Shown here: positions 41,259-51,614 of the stretch, one piece after another
Numbering within the stretch: the stretch's first letter is position 1
Layout: the number at the start of each line of letters is the position of its first letter
Assembly: GCA_017616895.1 (NCBI GenBank)
Contig: JAFZXE010000011.1
Location: forward strand, 62,001-126,000
Direction: 5' to 3'
Length of the DNA: 64,000 bases
Source of the DNA: Bacteroidales bacterium
GTDB taxonomy: Bacteria > Bacteroidota > Bacteroidia > Bacteroidales > P3
Translations under genes and position numbers: made by a program
Notes under the pieces: generated by a model
Seen by the model: only the letters and a program-made list of their open reading frames with translations
The model's database searches: none
What the model was told of the DNA's origin: nothing

Positions 41259-43934
41259 TCAATCGTCGAAGTAGAGCTTGCCGCGCTGCTTGTCGAACTC
41301 ATATTTGCCGAAACGGTTCAGGCCTTCCTTGTTGACGATGAACTTATAGTCCACGCCTTTCACTACGACCACCTCGACGTTGCTGACCTTCTTCTCACCA
41401 ATCTTCATCTCCTTGAAGATGATGGTTGATTTGTCGAGGATATTACCCTCGGGGTCGAAGGCATTGTCGCGGTCGGGGAAGTCCTCTTTAGTGATGCGAC
41501 GCTGGTAGAGATAGTTCATAGCCTCTTCCCAAGAGATGGCAATCGGCTCAATATAACGCTCGTCGATCAACATAGGAACCTGCATGCCGTTGATGATGCA
41601 AGGTATCTCGCCCTTGGTGGAGTTAATCATAGTAGCCTGGATAGTGCCCTCGTCGTGGATGATATTCGGCTCGGGGTTAGCCTCCTCAACAGGAGCGTTG
41701 ACGAGGTCGATGACGTTGCCGTCGTCGGTATATTTCACCTGCGGAGTCTCGGACTGCATGTTGTCGATGAGACGTTTTGACACGAAGTCTGTACGGAGAA
41801 CCATAAACTCAATGCGGCGGTTGAGCTGGTGAGCCGCCTCCTTGCGGTTTTCATCCTTTATGGAGTTGACATAGTCACATTCGAGGACGGTACCCTTCGA
41901 GAAGCTGTAGGGTTTCTTGTTGACTTTGATGGTGATGTCGCGGTCGAGGGTGCGAGGCACACGCTCGGCGTAGCCCTTTGCCACGAGACGCTCACGCTCG
42001 ATGCCACGAGAGATGAGGTAGTCAACCACCGACTGTGCACGACGCTGAGAAAGGGTGTCGTTGGTAAGTCCTATGAATGGACGGCAGTCGGTATGAGCAC
42101 GGATTTCAACAACTACGTTGGGGTTATTCACGAGAATGAGGTAGAGGTCCATGAGGGAATCCATGAACTCCTCTTTGAGGTCCCACTTTGCGAGGTCATA
42201 GCGAATTTCGGGCAGCACGACGGGCATCTTCGGAACAGGCTCGAGACGGAAGTCGTGGACGAGGTCTTTGCTGACGTTGTAACCTTTAGTGCTCTCGGAG
42301 CCCTCGGTGGTGAAGTAGTCAACCTTGGAGACATACATCTTATAGACCACGTTGCGCTTGACTTTGTCAACATCGAAGCGGTAGAAGCCTTTCTTGTCGG
42401 TGTAGGTCTCGTACTCTTTGCCGTTTGAGCCCACGAGTTTGACCTTAGCCTTCTCGACAAGCTGCATAGACTTCTCGTCGCGGACGATACCCTGAATGCT
42501 GTAGAGCAGCGGCTCAAGCTCGAAGTAGAAGAGGTCGTCGTTGATGGGAGGAATCTTCTTGCCTTTCTTCTCGGTTTCCTTGTTATGCGGGTCGTCGAAC
42601 GGACGGTTTGACGAGAAGTAACCGCGCTCCTCGTATTTGATGCTCTCTCCAGGGTAGAAGATTATGGACATCTCGTCGTAGCAGGAGTTGATAGGCACTC
42701 CGAGGTTTTCAGGCTCGCTCCAGCGGCGTCCGTTCAGCTCGGTGCGGAAGAGGTCGTAACCACCGACACCTGGGAGACCAGTGGAAGAGAAATACATGAC
42801 GGAATCGGAACGGAGGACAGGGAAACCCTCGCGGCCGCCGGTGTTGACGCGGGAGCCGAGGTTGACGGGGTTGCCGAACTCGTCGCTGGTGGATTTACGA
42901 GTGACCATCCAGAGGTCATAGTCACCCTGGCCGCCGGGCATATCGGACGAGAAATACATGGTCAGACCGTCGCTAGTGACAGCCGGGTAGAGATAGTTGA
43001 AGGCGGTGTCGCCAAGGTCAACGCGCACAGCTTCGGACCATTCGCCGTTCATGGCAGCCTCGTCGGTCTGTTTTTTCTTGCCTTTTTTCTTATCGAGGGT
43101 GTTGCTGTTGCGGGTAGCAGTATAGATGTAGCAGCCTTCGGTCTTGTTTTTGCGGACGTCGCAGCGCGAGAACCAGACAGTCTTGCCGTCGGGCGAGAAG
43201 ACGGCCTCACCTTCGTTGACGGGGGAGTTGATGTGGCCTTCAGTCTCGATGAGTTCGGGAGTCGGAGACCAGTTTCCCTTGCGGTCGCAGAAAACGTAGT
43301 AAATCTCAGAGAAAGCCTGCCCAGTCCAAGCGTCGGAGTTAGACGAGTTTGCCGTCTCACCGCTGCCGAAGCGAGAGGAGGAGAAGGTTATGGAGTTAGT
43401 GTCGTCGCCGAGGAAACGAGGAGCCCAGTCGTTCCACTGAGAGTTCCAGTTGTCGAGTTTCTTGATGACGTGGCGGGTGCGGTCGTGGACGAGCTGTTCG
43501 ACATAGTCAAGCGATTCATAGCGAGACTTGGCCAGTTTGTCATCGGGGATGATTTCGAGGTAGTTCTCATAGTTTTTCTTAGCGTCATCGAAATTGTCGT
43601 TGAAGCGGCAAACCTCGGCGAGGTGGAAGTAGATGATAGGCTCGGTCTTGTAGTATTTGGAGCTTACGAGCTGCTTGTAAACCACTTCGGCCTTGTTGAA
43701 GTCGTGGATAAGTCGGTAGCACTCACCCATCTGGAAATAGACGCGGTTGCGCTCGGCCTTGTTGTCTTTAATTTTCTTGTAGGCTTCTTCGTATTTCTCG
43801 AGGGCTGCGCGATACTGCTTCTGCTCGAAGAGAGCGTCGGCCTTGTCGGCGTAACTCGACTGAGCCATCACGCCAGCCATCCCGAAAATACTGGCAAAAA
43901 AGAAAAATAGTGCTGCTTTTTTTAACGTTTTCAT
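41259..43934 (-). CDS. TPR/propeller/OmpA outer-membrane protein with protease-like tail
   Basis: An 891-aa protein. Signal peptide (~1-25); TPR-type helices ~28-145 (LEKYEEAYKKIKD, VYFQMGECYRL); a PD40-type beta-propeller ~165-455 with repeats such as EAVFSPDGKTVWFSRCD; a carboxypeptidase-regulatory-like domain ~465-560; and an OmpA peptidoglycan-binding domain ~570-690 (RAHTDCRPF, SQRRAQSVVDYLISRGI, HQLNRRIEFMVL). This matches PorE-type proteins that tie T9SS or envelope complexes to peptidoglycan. After OmpA, ~770-891 resembles a retropepsin-like fold (GMQVPMLIDERYIEPIAIS, EMKIGEKKVSNVEVVVVKG) but without the DTG triad, so it is probably not catalytic. Confidence 0.82.
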   Translation of the reverse strand: MKTLKKAALFFFFASIFGMAGVMAQSSYADKADALFEQKQYRAALEKYEEAYKKIKDNKAERNRVYFQMGECYRLIHDFNKAEVVYKQLVSSKYYKTEPIIYFHLAEVCRFNDNFDDAKKNYENYLEIIPDDKLAKSRYESLDYVEQLVHDRTRHVIKKLDNWNSQWNDWAPRFLGDDTNSITFSSSRFGSGETANSSNSDAWTGQAFSEIYYVFCDRKGNWSPTPELIETEGHINSPVNEGEAVFSPDGKTVWFSRCDVRKNKTEGCYIYTATRNSNTLDKKKGKKKQTDEAAMNGEWSEAVRVDLGDTAFNYLYPAVTSDGLTMYFSSDMPGGQGDYDLWMVTRKSTSDEFGNPVNLGSRVNTGGREGFPVLRSDSVMYFSSTGLPGVGGYDLFRTELNGRRWSEPENLGVPINSCYDEMSIIFYPGESIKYEERGYFSSNRPFDDPHNKETEKKGKKIPPINDDLFYFELEPLLYSIQGIVRDEKSMQLVEKAKVKLVGSNGKEYETYTDKKGFYRFDVDKVKRNVVYKMYVSKVDYFTTEGSESTKGYNVSKDLVHDFRLEPVPKMPVVLPEIRYDLAKWDLKEEFMDSLMDLYLILVNNPNVVVEIRAHTDCRPFIGLTNDTLSQRRAQSVVDYLISRGIERERLVAKGYAERVPRTLDRDITIKVNKKPYSFSKGTVLECDYVNSIKDENRKEAAHQLNRRIEFMVLRTDFVSKRLIDNMQSETPQVKYTDDGNVIDLVNAPVEEANPEPNIIHDEGTIQATMINSTKGEIPCIINGMQVPMLIDERYIEPIAISWEEAMNYLYQRRITKEDFPDRDNAFDPEGNILDKSTIIFKEMKIGEKKVSNVEVVVVKGVDYKFIVNKEGLNRFGKYEFDKQRGKLYFDD

Positions 43935-44235
43935 GCGTCAACGATTACTTATTAGATGTTGTATTTATTTTATAGCCAAACAATTGCAGCCGTTTAACGG
44001 ATGTAATCAGCCACAATAACCAGACCACTAAAATACATATTTTCCTGCAAATAGCAATGTTTTTGATGATTTTTTTCGGTGTTGAGCAACAAAAGACAGA
44101 AGTAAGAGCTGGAATATGGCGTGATTTTTTCTGGAAGCTAAAGGCTTAACAATATGCAGATTAGCTATTTTCAACGATACAAAAAATGGCAAAAATATGG
44201 CTTTTAACACTTTATAAAACAATGAAATAGAGTTA

Positions 44236-44268
44236 CAGGTTTTGCTCAGGTTTTGCTCAGGTTTTGAT
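44236..44268. repeat. 11-bp tandem repeat (CAGGTTTTGCT), 3 units
   Basis: Two perfect units and one with a single change lie in the 660-bp gene-free interval between the divergent genes at 43934 and 44596. The left part of the interval (43935-44230) is AT-rich; no promoter could be fixed with confidence. Confidence 0.8.
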
Positions 44269-44329
44269 TACCTTCTCGGTTGAGCCATGGTAAAGAGCCT
44301 ACAACGCCGAGGCATTGACGCTGTAGATT

Positions 44330-44545
44330 CGAGGACGGGGGGAGGATGGAGGGAACCTGGGCGAACGGTGGCGGGAACGAGGGCGGGCTGTGGTTAGGGC
44401 GAGAGCGGACTTTGGCAAGAACCTGGGGGAACATTGGCGGGAACGGGGGCGGACTTTGGCAAGAACCGCGGACGGGGATGGGGATGGCGGGGTGGGATGA
44501 GATAGGCGGGGAGGGGTGAGAACGGGTGGGGTAAGATTGATAGGA
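44330..44545. other. G-rich asymmetric tract with G-quadruplex motif
   Basis: About 215 bases on the + strand are almost all G and A with few pyrimidines. They include a direct repeat of GCGGACTTTGGCAAGAACC (44405 and 44449). At 44474-44496 the runs GGGG-AT-GGGG-ATGGC-GGGG-T-GGG form a canonical quadruplex motif. It lies upstream of the 1514-codon gene, on its coding strand. Confidence 0.7.
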
Positions 44546-44595
44546 GGCAATAAACGGAGGGGTGATACGTTTATATGTAAATAAACTTTGAGAAT

Positions 44596-47500
44596 ATGAA
44601 GAAGATACTGGTTATGGCGGCGGCGCTGCTGCTGGGAGTAAACATATATGCGCAGAAGAAACCTGTGGCTGTGAACTTCACGTTTGAGAACCTGCCGGCA
44701 GAACTTTTGATGTACCTGGACCAGGCAACGAGCCAGGACGACCGCAAAAAAGCCAACGCTAAACTGATACAGACATTCGAGCCAATCTATAAGGGTTGGG
44801 ACGAGAAGACACAGATAGAATACCGCGACATCTGCGTGACGATGCAGAAGCTGAGGGTGAAACAGTTTCCCGACTTCGCACACTTCATAGAGGTCACGAC
44901 GCTGATGAGCACGAAGGGTAAGGCGAACTTCGGAGCGTGGGTGAAGTGCCTGACATACCTGCAGGAGAGAAACAAGAAAGTGAAAGACTTCACGGACTTT
45001 GTGGATTTCACGGAACAGCTGGAGGCGGAGAGGACGCTGAACGGTGCGAAGACGTCGCTGTGGCAGGCGCAGGCAGGGGCGCAATACACGCTGAAGCTGG
45101 AGGGGAAGAACATCGTGGTGGAGTTTCCGAAGAAGATGGAGCTGTACTACAGTTCGGACAAGGACAACGGGACGATATACGGCACGACGGGCAAGTACTA
45201 CTATTTTGACCACAAATGGTATGGTCACGGAGGCCGCCTAAACTGGGACAGAACGGGGCTGCCGACGACGGTGTGCTGGGCGGAGCTGAAGGACTACGAG
45301 GCGGTGACGAAATTCCCGAAGTTCAACGCAGACTCGGTACTTTTCACCAACACAAAATACTTCACCACGCCGATATACGGGCGTGTGGAAGAGGCGCTAT
45401 CGGCACAGATGGAGCCTGAGAAATACACTTTCCCGAAGTTCCGTTCGTATCAGAAAGACTTCGAGATGAAGAACATCGTGGAGGGAGTAGATTACTCGGG
45501 CAGCTTTATGATGAACGGAGCAAAGTTCATCACGTCTGACACGAAGCACCCGGCGTCGCTGCTATTCCGTAGGAACGGGAAGGTGTTTGCGAAGGTGCAG
45601 TCGGTGAAGTTCACCATCACGAGCAAGCAGATAGCGTCGGAAAGGGCGTCGGTGAGGTTGTATCTGGGAGAGGACTCGATATACAACGACGGAGTGCTGG
45701 TGAGGTATAGCGTAGGAGAACGGACTGTGACCTTTGTGAACGACTCGAAGCGAAACTTCTACAGTCCCTACGGCGACAGCTACCACAACATGGACCTGTT
45801 CAGCGAGTCGATAGTATGGAAGATGGACAAGGACGAGTTGGAGTTCTCGATGATAAGCTCGGGAGGGCAGAACTTCTCGTCGTTTGAGTCGGCCAACTAC
45901 TATTCGTATGCCCGCTACCGCCAGATACAGGGCATCGAGGAGATGAGCCCAGCCATGAGGGTCTATCGTTATATGAGAGACCACGGCATGACATACGAGT
46001 TCAAGATAGACGACTTCGCGAGGTCGATAAGCATGGATGTGAGCCAGGCGCGGCTGATGATGCACACGCTGGCGAGGTACGGCCTTGTGACCTACAACGA
46101 GGCGCTTGACAGGACTTACGTGCAGGACAAGCTGGTCGATTACGCCAGGGCATACAGCAAAGACAAGAAGCACGACTATGACGCGCTGATGATGGAGTCG
46201 GCCACGAAGGGCAGCAACGCGACGCTGGACTTGAACACGTTCGACTTGAAGGTACGGGGAGTGGAGAAATTCGTGGTGAGCGACAGCCAGGCGGTGGCCA
46301 TCTCGCCCAGAGGCGATGTGACGGTACACAAGAACAGAGACATCACCTTCTCGGGGAAGGTAAACATAGGGCGGTTTGTGATGTATGTGAGCGACGCCAC
46401 GTTCTTCTACGAGAAGTTCAGTCTGGACCTGCCGAAGATAGACTCGCTGTACTTCTTCGTGACCGATTTCAAAGACCCAGCGAAGGAGCATATAGTATAT
46501 ACGCCGCTGTACAAGCTGGTGGGAGAAATTCAGATAGACAAGCCCGACAACCACAACGGATTGACGAAGAACAAGGAGTTCCCGATATTCGACAGCAAGG
46601 AGAAGAGCTATGTCTATTACGACCGCCCGTTCATAGAGAAGGGGGTGTATGACCGCAACAAGTTCTACTACACGCTGCGTCCATTCACACTAAGGAGCCT
46701 GTCGGACTTTCCGACGGACAGCCTGGTGCTGAACGGGTCGCTGACGTCGGCAGGTATATTCCCAGAGATAGACGAGCCACTGAAGGTGCAGCCCGACTAC
46801 TCGCTGGGCTTCGTGATAAAGACCGGCAAGACAGGCATGCCGGCATACGGCGGCAAGGGGACATACCACAACACTATAGACCTGAGCTACAAAGGACTGC
46901 GGGGACGCGGGCAGCTGGACTACCTGACGACGGTGACAAGGTCGAAGAACATAATGTTCCACCCCGACTCGATGATGGCGGTGACGGACACTTTCTATGT
47001 GACCGAAGCAGGCGGATTCCCGGACATAAGGAACGGCAAGACCAACGAGCGGTGGTACCCCTACGGCGACTCGATGAGGGTGGCGCAGATAAAGAACGGC
47101 ACCCAGTTCAGGATGTATCACGACGACGCAACGCTGGCCGGACATGTGACGATAAAGCCCAGCGGTGCGACTGGAGGCGGAGTGGCAACCATCAAGGAAG
47201 GCACGCTGGCATCGAACCGGTTTGAGCTGAAACCGATGGACATGAACTCACAGGTGACGGAATTCACGTTGAGGTCGCTGAAGTACAACTCTATCGCATT
47301 CCATGCGCTGAACATGAAGTCGCATGTGGATTACAAGAAACGCACCGCCGAGTTTACGTCGAACTCGCCGATAGAACGGACAGAGCTGCCGGTGATGAAC
47401 TACGCCGCATACGTCGATAGATTTACCTGGGGGATAGACCAGCAGCAGCTGGCGCTGTCGAACAGCAAGAGCACCACATCGCAAGGCATGGAGAGCAAGC

Positions 47501-49140
47501 CGCTGCGCGACAGAGTGGATGTAGATGTGATGCCAGGAGCGACGTTTGTAAGCACAGGCAGCAAGCAAGACAGCTTGAAGTTCTGCGGTTTGAGAGCAAA
47601 CTATATGTACGACATCGCCGACATGAAGATAGAGGGAGTGTATAGAGTCGATGTGGCCGACGCATCCATTGCGCCAGGCGGCGACACGCTGCGAATAAGG
47701 AAAGGCGGTGCTATAGACCACCTGAAGAAGTCGCAGATACTGGCCTCGCGCGAAAACAAATACCATCTGGTGTATGACTCAGATGTGCAGATTGCCAGCG
47801 GAAAGCAGTACGCCGCCAAGGGTTACATAGACTATGTGGATGAGGACAAGAAGAAGCAGAAGATTTACCTGACCGAACTGGCACCGAACGCCAAGGGCAT
47901 GACGGTGGGCAACGGATTCATAGGCGACGACGCCAACTTCACGCTGAGCAGCGCTTTCGGCTTTGCCGGCAAAGTGAGAGTTGAGGCCGACACGATGTTC
48001 TACCACTTCGACGGAGGAGTGCGGCTGCTGCACAACTGCAAGACCGACCACGAGGTGGGACTGCTGGCCTACGCCGACTACACCGACCCGGAGGATATAA
48101 GGGTGAGCGTGCCCGAAGTGCCGACCGACTGGAAAGGCGAGCGCATAACGGCATCGATACTGATGCATCCAACCACGATGATGCCGTATCCGGCATTCCT
48201 GACGAAAGAGAGGGCGGCAGACAACGAACTGATGCACGCCTGGGGACAGCTGAGTTACGACAACAAGGCGAAGACCTACATGATAGCCTCTTCGCGTAAG
48301 CAGGAAGAGCCTGAAGAGGTGGTCGATCGCTTCTTGAAACTGAACACCGAGAGCTGTCTTGTAACAGGCGAAGGGCCGGTGAACTTCAACATGAAGGAAG
48401 GGCTGACACATATCTTCGCCTACGGTGACGCAAGCGTAAACACATCCTCCACCAAGTTCACGCTAAACACGGTGTTCGGCTACAGCTTCCCGATTGACGA
48501 GAAGGTGGTGGCTTCGATGACGCAGCAGATTATCGATGACCTGCGCCTGTCGGCTGCCAACACCGACAACGACATCTTGCGGCGTGCGTTGGTGTTCTAT
48601 GAGGGCGACGAGAAGGGCACGGAACTCTACTCTGACTATGTGACCTCAGGGCAGATGGGCAAGATGCCCAAGTCGATAGAGAGCACACTGCTGTTCGGAC
48701 ATATCGACTGGCAGTATTCGCCGGTGCTGGGATACTACTACGACGGAGTGACCTCGCTGCTGGCGGTAGGCAAGACCCAGCTGAACCTTGCAACAAGGGT
48801 GAAGATGCAGCTGCAGACGCGCGGCGGCGTGACGAAGCTGACGATATACCTGCAGATAGCCGCCGACCACTGGTACTACTTCAGCTACGACAGCGGCAGC
48901 AAGCGTATGACCATACAGACGAGCGTGGGCACTTGGGCCGACCAGATAAAGACGATACCTGCCGACAAGCGCACTGTTGATGGCAAAGCCGGTTCGTTCA
49001 GCTACAAGATAGGGGCCTCGCGCAACGAGGTGCCGAACTTCCTGCTGAAATTCGGTTCGGACGGCAATGCGAACGTCAGCGGAGGGTCGTTCAGCGACGA
49101 GGAGGAGGAAGAGGAAGATAGCAGTGAAGATGAAGAATAA
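44596..49140 (+). CDS. Very large exported protein of unknown function
   Basis: A 1514-aa protein with a signal peptide (MKKILVMAAALLLGVNIYAQ). The N-terminal ~170 residues are helical and Lys-rich. A segment at ~455-540 looks like a winged-helix-type bundle (FARSISMDVSQARLMMHTLARYGLV). The rest (~570-1460) is mostly long beta-strand repeats reminiscent of elongated envelope proteins (VTIKPSGATGGGVATIKEG, FTLRSLKYNSIAFHALNMKS). It ends in an acidic tail of Glu, Asp and Ser. No catalytic motif and no T9SS sorting domain were seen. Similar giant hypothetical proteins occur across Bacteroidota as far as I recall. A periplasmic or outer-membrane role is an inference. Confidence 0.75.
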   Translation: MKKILVMAAALLLGVNIYAQKKPVAVNFTFENLPAELLMYLDQATSQDDRKKANAKLIQTFEPIYKGWDEKTQIEYRDICVTMQKLRVKQFPDFAHFIEVTTLMSTKGKANFGAWVKCLTYLQERNKKVKDFTDFVDFTEQLEAERTLNGAKTSLWQAQAGAQYTLKLEGKNIVVEFPKKMELYYSSDKDNGTIYGTTGKYYYFDHKWYGHGGRLNWDRTGLPTTVCWAELKDYEAVTKFPKFNADSVLFTNTKYFTTPIYGRVEEALSAQMEPEKYTFPKFRSYQKDFEMKNIVEGVDYSGSFMMNGAKFITSDTKHPASLLFRRNGKVFAKVQSVKFTITSKQIASERASVRLYLGEDSIYNDGVLVRYSVGERTVTFVNDSKRNFYSPYGDSYHNMDLFSESIVWKMDKDELEFSMISSGGQNFSSFESANYYSYARYRQIQGIEEMSPAMRVYRYMRDHGMTYEFKIDDFARSISMDVSQARLMMHTLARYGLVTYNEALDRTYVQDKLVDYARAYSKDKKHDYDALMMESATKGSNATLDLNTFDLKVRGVEKFVVSDSQAVAISPRGDVTVHKNRDITFSGKVNIGRFVMYVSDATFFYEKFSLDLPKIDSLYFFVTDFKDPAKEHIVYTPLYKLVGEIQIDKPDNHNGLTKNKEFPIFDSKEKSYVYYDRPFIEKGVYDRNKFYYTLRPFTLRSLSDFPTDSLVLNGSLTSAGIFPEIDEPLKVQPDYSLGFVIKTGKTGMPAYGGKGTYHNTIDLSYKGLRGRGQLDYLTTVTRSKNIMFHPDSMMAVTDTFYVTEAGGFPDIRNGKTNERWYPYGDSMRVAQIKNGTQFRMYHDDATLAGHVTIKPSGATGGGVATIKEGTLASNRFELKPMDMNSQVTEFTLRSLKYNSIAFHALNMKSHVDYKKRTAEFTSNSPIERTELPVMNYAAYVDRFTWGIDQQQLALSNSKSTTSQGMESKPLRDRVDVDVMPGATFVSTGSKQDSLKFCGLRANYMYDIADMKIEGVYRVDVADASIAPGGDTLRIRKGGAIDHLKKSQILASRENKYHLVYDSDVQIASGKQYAAKGYIDYVDEDKKKQKIYLTELAPNAKGMTVGNGFIGDDANFTLSSAFGFAGKVRVEADTMFYHFDGGVRLLHNCKTDHEVGLLAYADYTDPEDIRVSVPEVPTDWKGERITASILMHPTTMMPYPAFLTKERAADNELMHAWGQLSYDNKAKTYMIASSRKQEEPEEVVDRFLKLNTESCLVTGEGPVNFNMKEGLTHIFAYGDASVNTSSTKFTLNTVFGYSFPIDEKVVASMTQQIIDDLRLSAANTDNDILRRALVFYEGDEKGTELYSDYVTSGQMGKMPKSIESTLLFGHIDWQYSPVLGYYYDGVTSLLAVGKTQLNLATRVKMQLQTRGGVTKLTIYLQIAADHWYYFSYDSGSKRMTIQTSVGTWADQIKTIPADKRTVDGKAGSFSYKIGASRNEVPNFLLKFGSDGNANVSGGSFSDEEEEEEDSSEDEE

Positions 49141-49176
49141 TGTGTTGATAAGAATAAAACAAACTAGTAGCCATTC

Positions 49177-50691
49177 ATGGGCATAGTAGCACGGCAGAGC
49201 ATCAAGGGGTCGCTTGCCAATTATCTTGGCGTGGCCATAGGGTTCTTCACGACGTTTTTTGTTGTGACGAAGTGCCTGACGCAGGAGGAGATAGGCTTGA
49301 CGAGGGTGTTGGTGGATGCGGCGACGCTGTTTGCGGCTTTTGCACAACTGGGCACCAACTCGTCGATAATAAAATTCTTCCCCTATTTCGCCGACGGCAA
49401 GCGAAACCGAGGGATATTCGGGTGGAGCGTGCTGCTGCCGCTGGTTGGGTTTACGCTGGTGGCTGCGGTGCTGCTGCTGTTCAGGGGCGAGATAACCGAG
49501 GTGTATAGCGAGCGGGCGCCGCTGATAAGGGAGTATTTCTACCTGTTGCTGCCGCTGACGTTTTTCATGCTGTACCTCACGGTGTTTGAGACGAACGCCA
49601 ACGTGCTGATGCGGATAACGGTGCCGCGGCTTGTGAGAGAGGTGGGCATAAGGGTGATAACGCTGGTATGTTATGTGCTGTACGGGTACAGGGTGATAGG
49701 GTTCGAGTTGTTTGTGGTGCTGTTTACGTGTGCATACGGGCTGGCGATGCTGCTGAACTTGTTTTACCTGCTAAAGCTCGGTCATGTGTCGTTCAGGATA
49801 GACTTGAAGTCGGTAGATAGGAGGGTGCTGAGCGACATGGTGAGGTATTCTCTATTTATGACGGTGATAGTGTTGGCGAGCAACACGCACCTTGTAGGGA
49901 GCTTGTTCATAGGTGCGAAGGAGGGATTGGCGCTGACGGGAGTATATACGATAGCGTTTTTCATCGCGAACGTGGTGGATGTGCCGTACCGGTCGCTTGG
50001 AGCGATAAGCAGGCCGGTGGTGGCGGCGGCGGTGAAAGAGGATGACTGGGAGGGAGTCAGCACGATAGCGAAGAAGGTGTCGCTGCACCAGTTTCTGGTA
50101 AGCACGGTGATACTGCTTCTGATATGGATAAACCTGGAGGCATTGTTTGAAGTGATACCGAACGGGGAGGAGTACAAAGGCGGAAAATGGGTGGTGCTGA
50201 TACTGGGATTGGCGCGAGTGGTGAACAGCACGTGCAGCATAAGCATAGACGTGCTGAACTACTCGAAAAGATACAGGATGAGTTTGGTGTTTGTGCTGGT
50301 GCTCACGATCGGGATGGTGATGCTGAACTACTGGCTGGTGGGAGTGTGGAGCATCAACGGAGCAGCAGCTGCTGCGGTGTTTGCATACTTGGCGTATTAC
50401 ATTTGCCTGTTGAGCTACAACCAAATGAGGCTTGGGGTTTCGATATTTTCGGCGGGAGAGCTGAAGGTGGTGGTGGTGGTGGCATTAGGGCTTGCCCTCG
50501 GAATGGGCTGGAGCGCAGTGGTGACACCACTTCTGCCAGACGGCATAGTGTGGACATTGGCGGACGCTGCGATTAAGACGACGATTGTGGCGGTGGCGGT
50601 GGCGGTGACCGTTTACAAGATGAAAATCTCGGAGAACGTGAACGAGATAATGGACAAGGCGATAGTCAAGCTGAGAGGGCGGAAGCAATAA
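49177..50691 (+). CDS. Polysaccharide/lipid-linked oligosaccharide flippase
   Basis: A 504-aa polytopic membrane protein with about 14 hydrophobic segments (for example VAIGFFTTFFVVTKC, LLPLVGFTLVAAVLLLF, VKVVVVVALGLALGMGW). The N-terminal SIKGSLANYLGVAIGF resembles the start of MOP-superfamily Wzx-type exporters. It probably flips a lipid-linked glycan across the inner membrane. No glycosyltransferases are adjacent, although a GDP-mannose-forming enzyme lies two genes downstream. Confidence 0.83.
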   Translation: MGIVARQSIKGSLANYLGVAIGFFTTFFVVTKCLTQEEIGLTRVLVDAATLFAAFAQLGTNSSIIKFFPYFADGKRNRGIFGWSVLLPLVGFTLVAAVLLLFRGEITEVYSERAPLIREYFYLLLPLTFFMLYLTVFETNANVLMRITVPRLVREVGIRVITLVCYVLYGYRVIGFELFVVLFTCAYGLAMLLNLFYLLKLGHVSFRIDLKSVDRRVLSDMVRYSLFMTVIVLASNTHLVGSLFIGAKEGLALTGVYTIAFFIANVVDVPYRSLGAISRPVVAAAVKEDDWEGVSTIAKKVSLHQFLVSTVILLLIWINLEALFEVIPNGEEYKGGKWVVLILGLARVVNSTCSISIDVLNYSKRYRMSLVFVLVLTIGMVMLNYWLVGVWSINGAAAAAVFAYLAYYICLLSYNQMRLGVSIFSAGELKVVVVVALGLALGMGWSAVVTPLLPDGIVWTLADAAIKTTIVAVAVAVTVYKMKISENVNEIMDKAIVKLRGRKQ

Positions 50692-50730
50692 AAGAGAGGA
50701 TTACACGTTGTAAATAGTAGTTGTAATAGT

Positions 50731-51525
50731 ATGAAACAATATCTAGATTTACTTGAGCACGTATTGACCAACGGGACGGAGAAACACGACCGGACAGGGA
50801 CAGGGACGAAAAGCGTATTTGGCTATCAGATGAGGTTTAACCTTGAGGAGGGGTTTCCGCTGCTGACGACCAAGAAGCTGCACCTGCGGTCGATAATATA
50901 CGAGCTGCTGTGGTTTCTGCGCGGCGACACGAACGTGAAATACCTGCACGACAACAAGGTGACGATATGGGACGAGTGGGCGAGAGAGGACGGGTCGTTG
51001 GGTCCGATATACGGGAAGCAGTGGAGGTCGTGGGGATGCGGCGACGGGAAAGAGGTGGATCAGATAGCCAACGTGATAGAGCAGATAAAGAGAAACCCCG
51101 ACTCGCGGAGGCTGCTTGTGTCGGCCTGGAACGTGGGCGAGGTGGAAGCGATGGCACTGCCGCCATGCCACATCATCTTTCAGTTCTATGTGGCGGATGG
51201 ACGACTCAGCTGCCAGCTGTACCAGCGGTCGGCGGACATCTTTCTCGGGGTGCCGTTCAACATAGCGAGCTACTCGCTGCTGACGATGATGATAGCGCAG
51301 GTGTGCGGCTTGAAGCCCGGGGACTTCGTACACACGCTTGGCGACGCACACATATACCTGAACCACTTAGAGCAGTGCCGCCTACAACTTACGCGTGAGC
51401 CCAGGCCGTTGCCCACGATGAGAATCAACCCGGAGAGGAAAGAGATAAACGACTTTGTATTCGAGGACTTTACCTTGGAGAACTATAACCCGCATCCGCA
51501 TATAAAGGGAGAGGTGAGCGTGTGA
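50731..51525 (+). CDS. thyA: Thymidylate synthase ThyA
   Basis: A 264-aa ThyA of classic length. [16 protein letters not shown] near the start, the catalytic Cys146 in [13 protein letters not shown], the folate/dUMP-binding [16 protein letters not shown], and the ending [10 protein letters not shown]. It makes dTMP from dUMP with methylene-tetrahydrofolate. A folA gene, often next to thyA in this phylum, is absent here; the next gene belongs to sugar-nucleotide synthesis. The stop codon falls inside an 8-bp repeat array. Confidence 0.97.
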   Translation: MKQYLDLLEHVLTNGTEKHDRTGTGTKSVFGYQMRFNLEEGFPLLTTKKLHLRSIIYELLWFLRGDTNVKYLHDNKVTIWDEWAREDGSLGPIYGKQWRSWGCGDGKEVDQIANVIEQIKRNPDSRRLLVSAWNVGEVEAMALPPCHIIFQFYVADGRLSCQLYQRSADIFLGVPFNIASYSLLTMMIAQVCGLKPGDFVHTLGDAHIYLNHLEQCRLQLTREPRPLPTMRINPERKEINDFVFEDFTLENYNPHPHIKGEVSV

Positions 51526-51593
51526 GAATGCGTTAATGTGTGATTGCGTTAGTGCGTTAGTGTGTTAATGTGTTATTGCGTTAGTGTGTTCTT
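51522..51593 (+). repeat. 8-bp tandem repeat (GCGTTAGT/GTGTTAAT type), 9 units
   Basis: Nine 8-bp units begin over the thyA stop codon and extend to within about 20 bases of the next start. This is the same family as at 3950, 18542 and 22047. Confidence 0.88.
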
Positions 51594-51614
51594 AAACAAA
51601 CAATCAAATATTCA

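Noticed and set aside
44299-45228. 309-codon minus-strand frame over the G-rich tract
   Set aside because: Composition-driven (Leu/Arg/Pro/Ser rich) and overlaps the start of the 1514-codon gene; no signal or domain.
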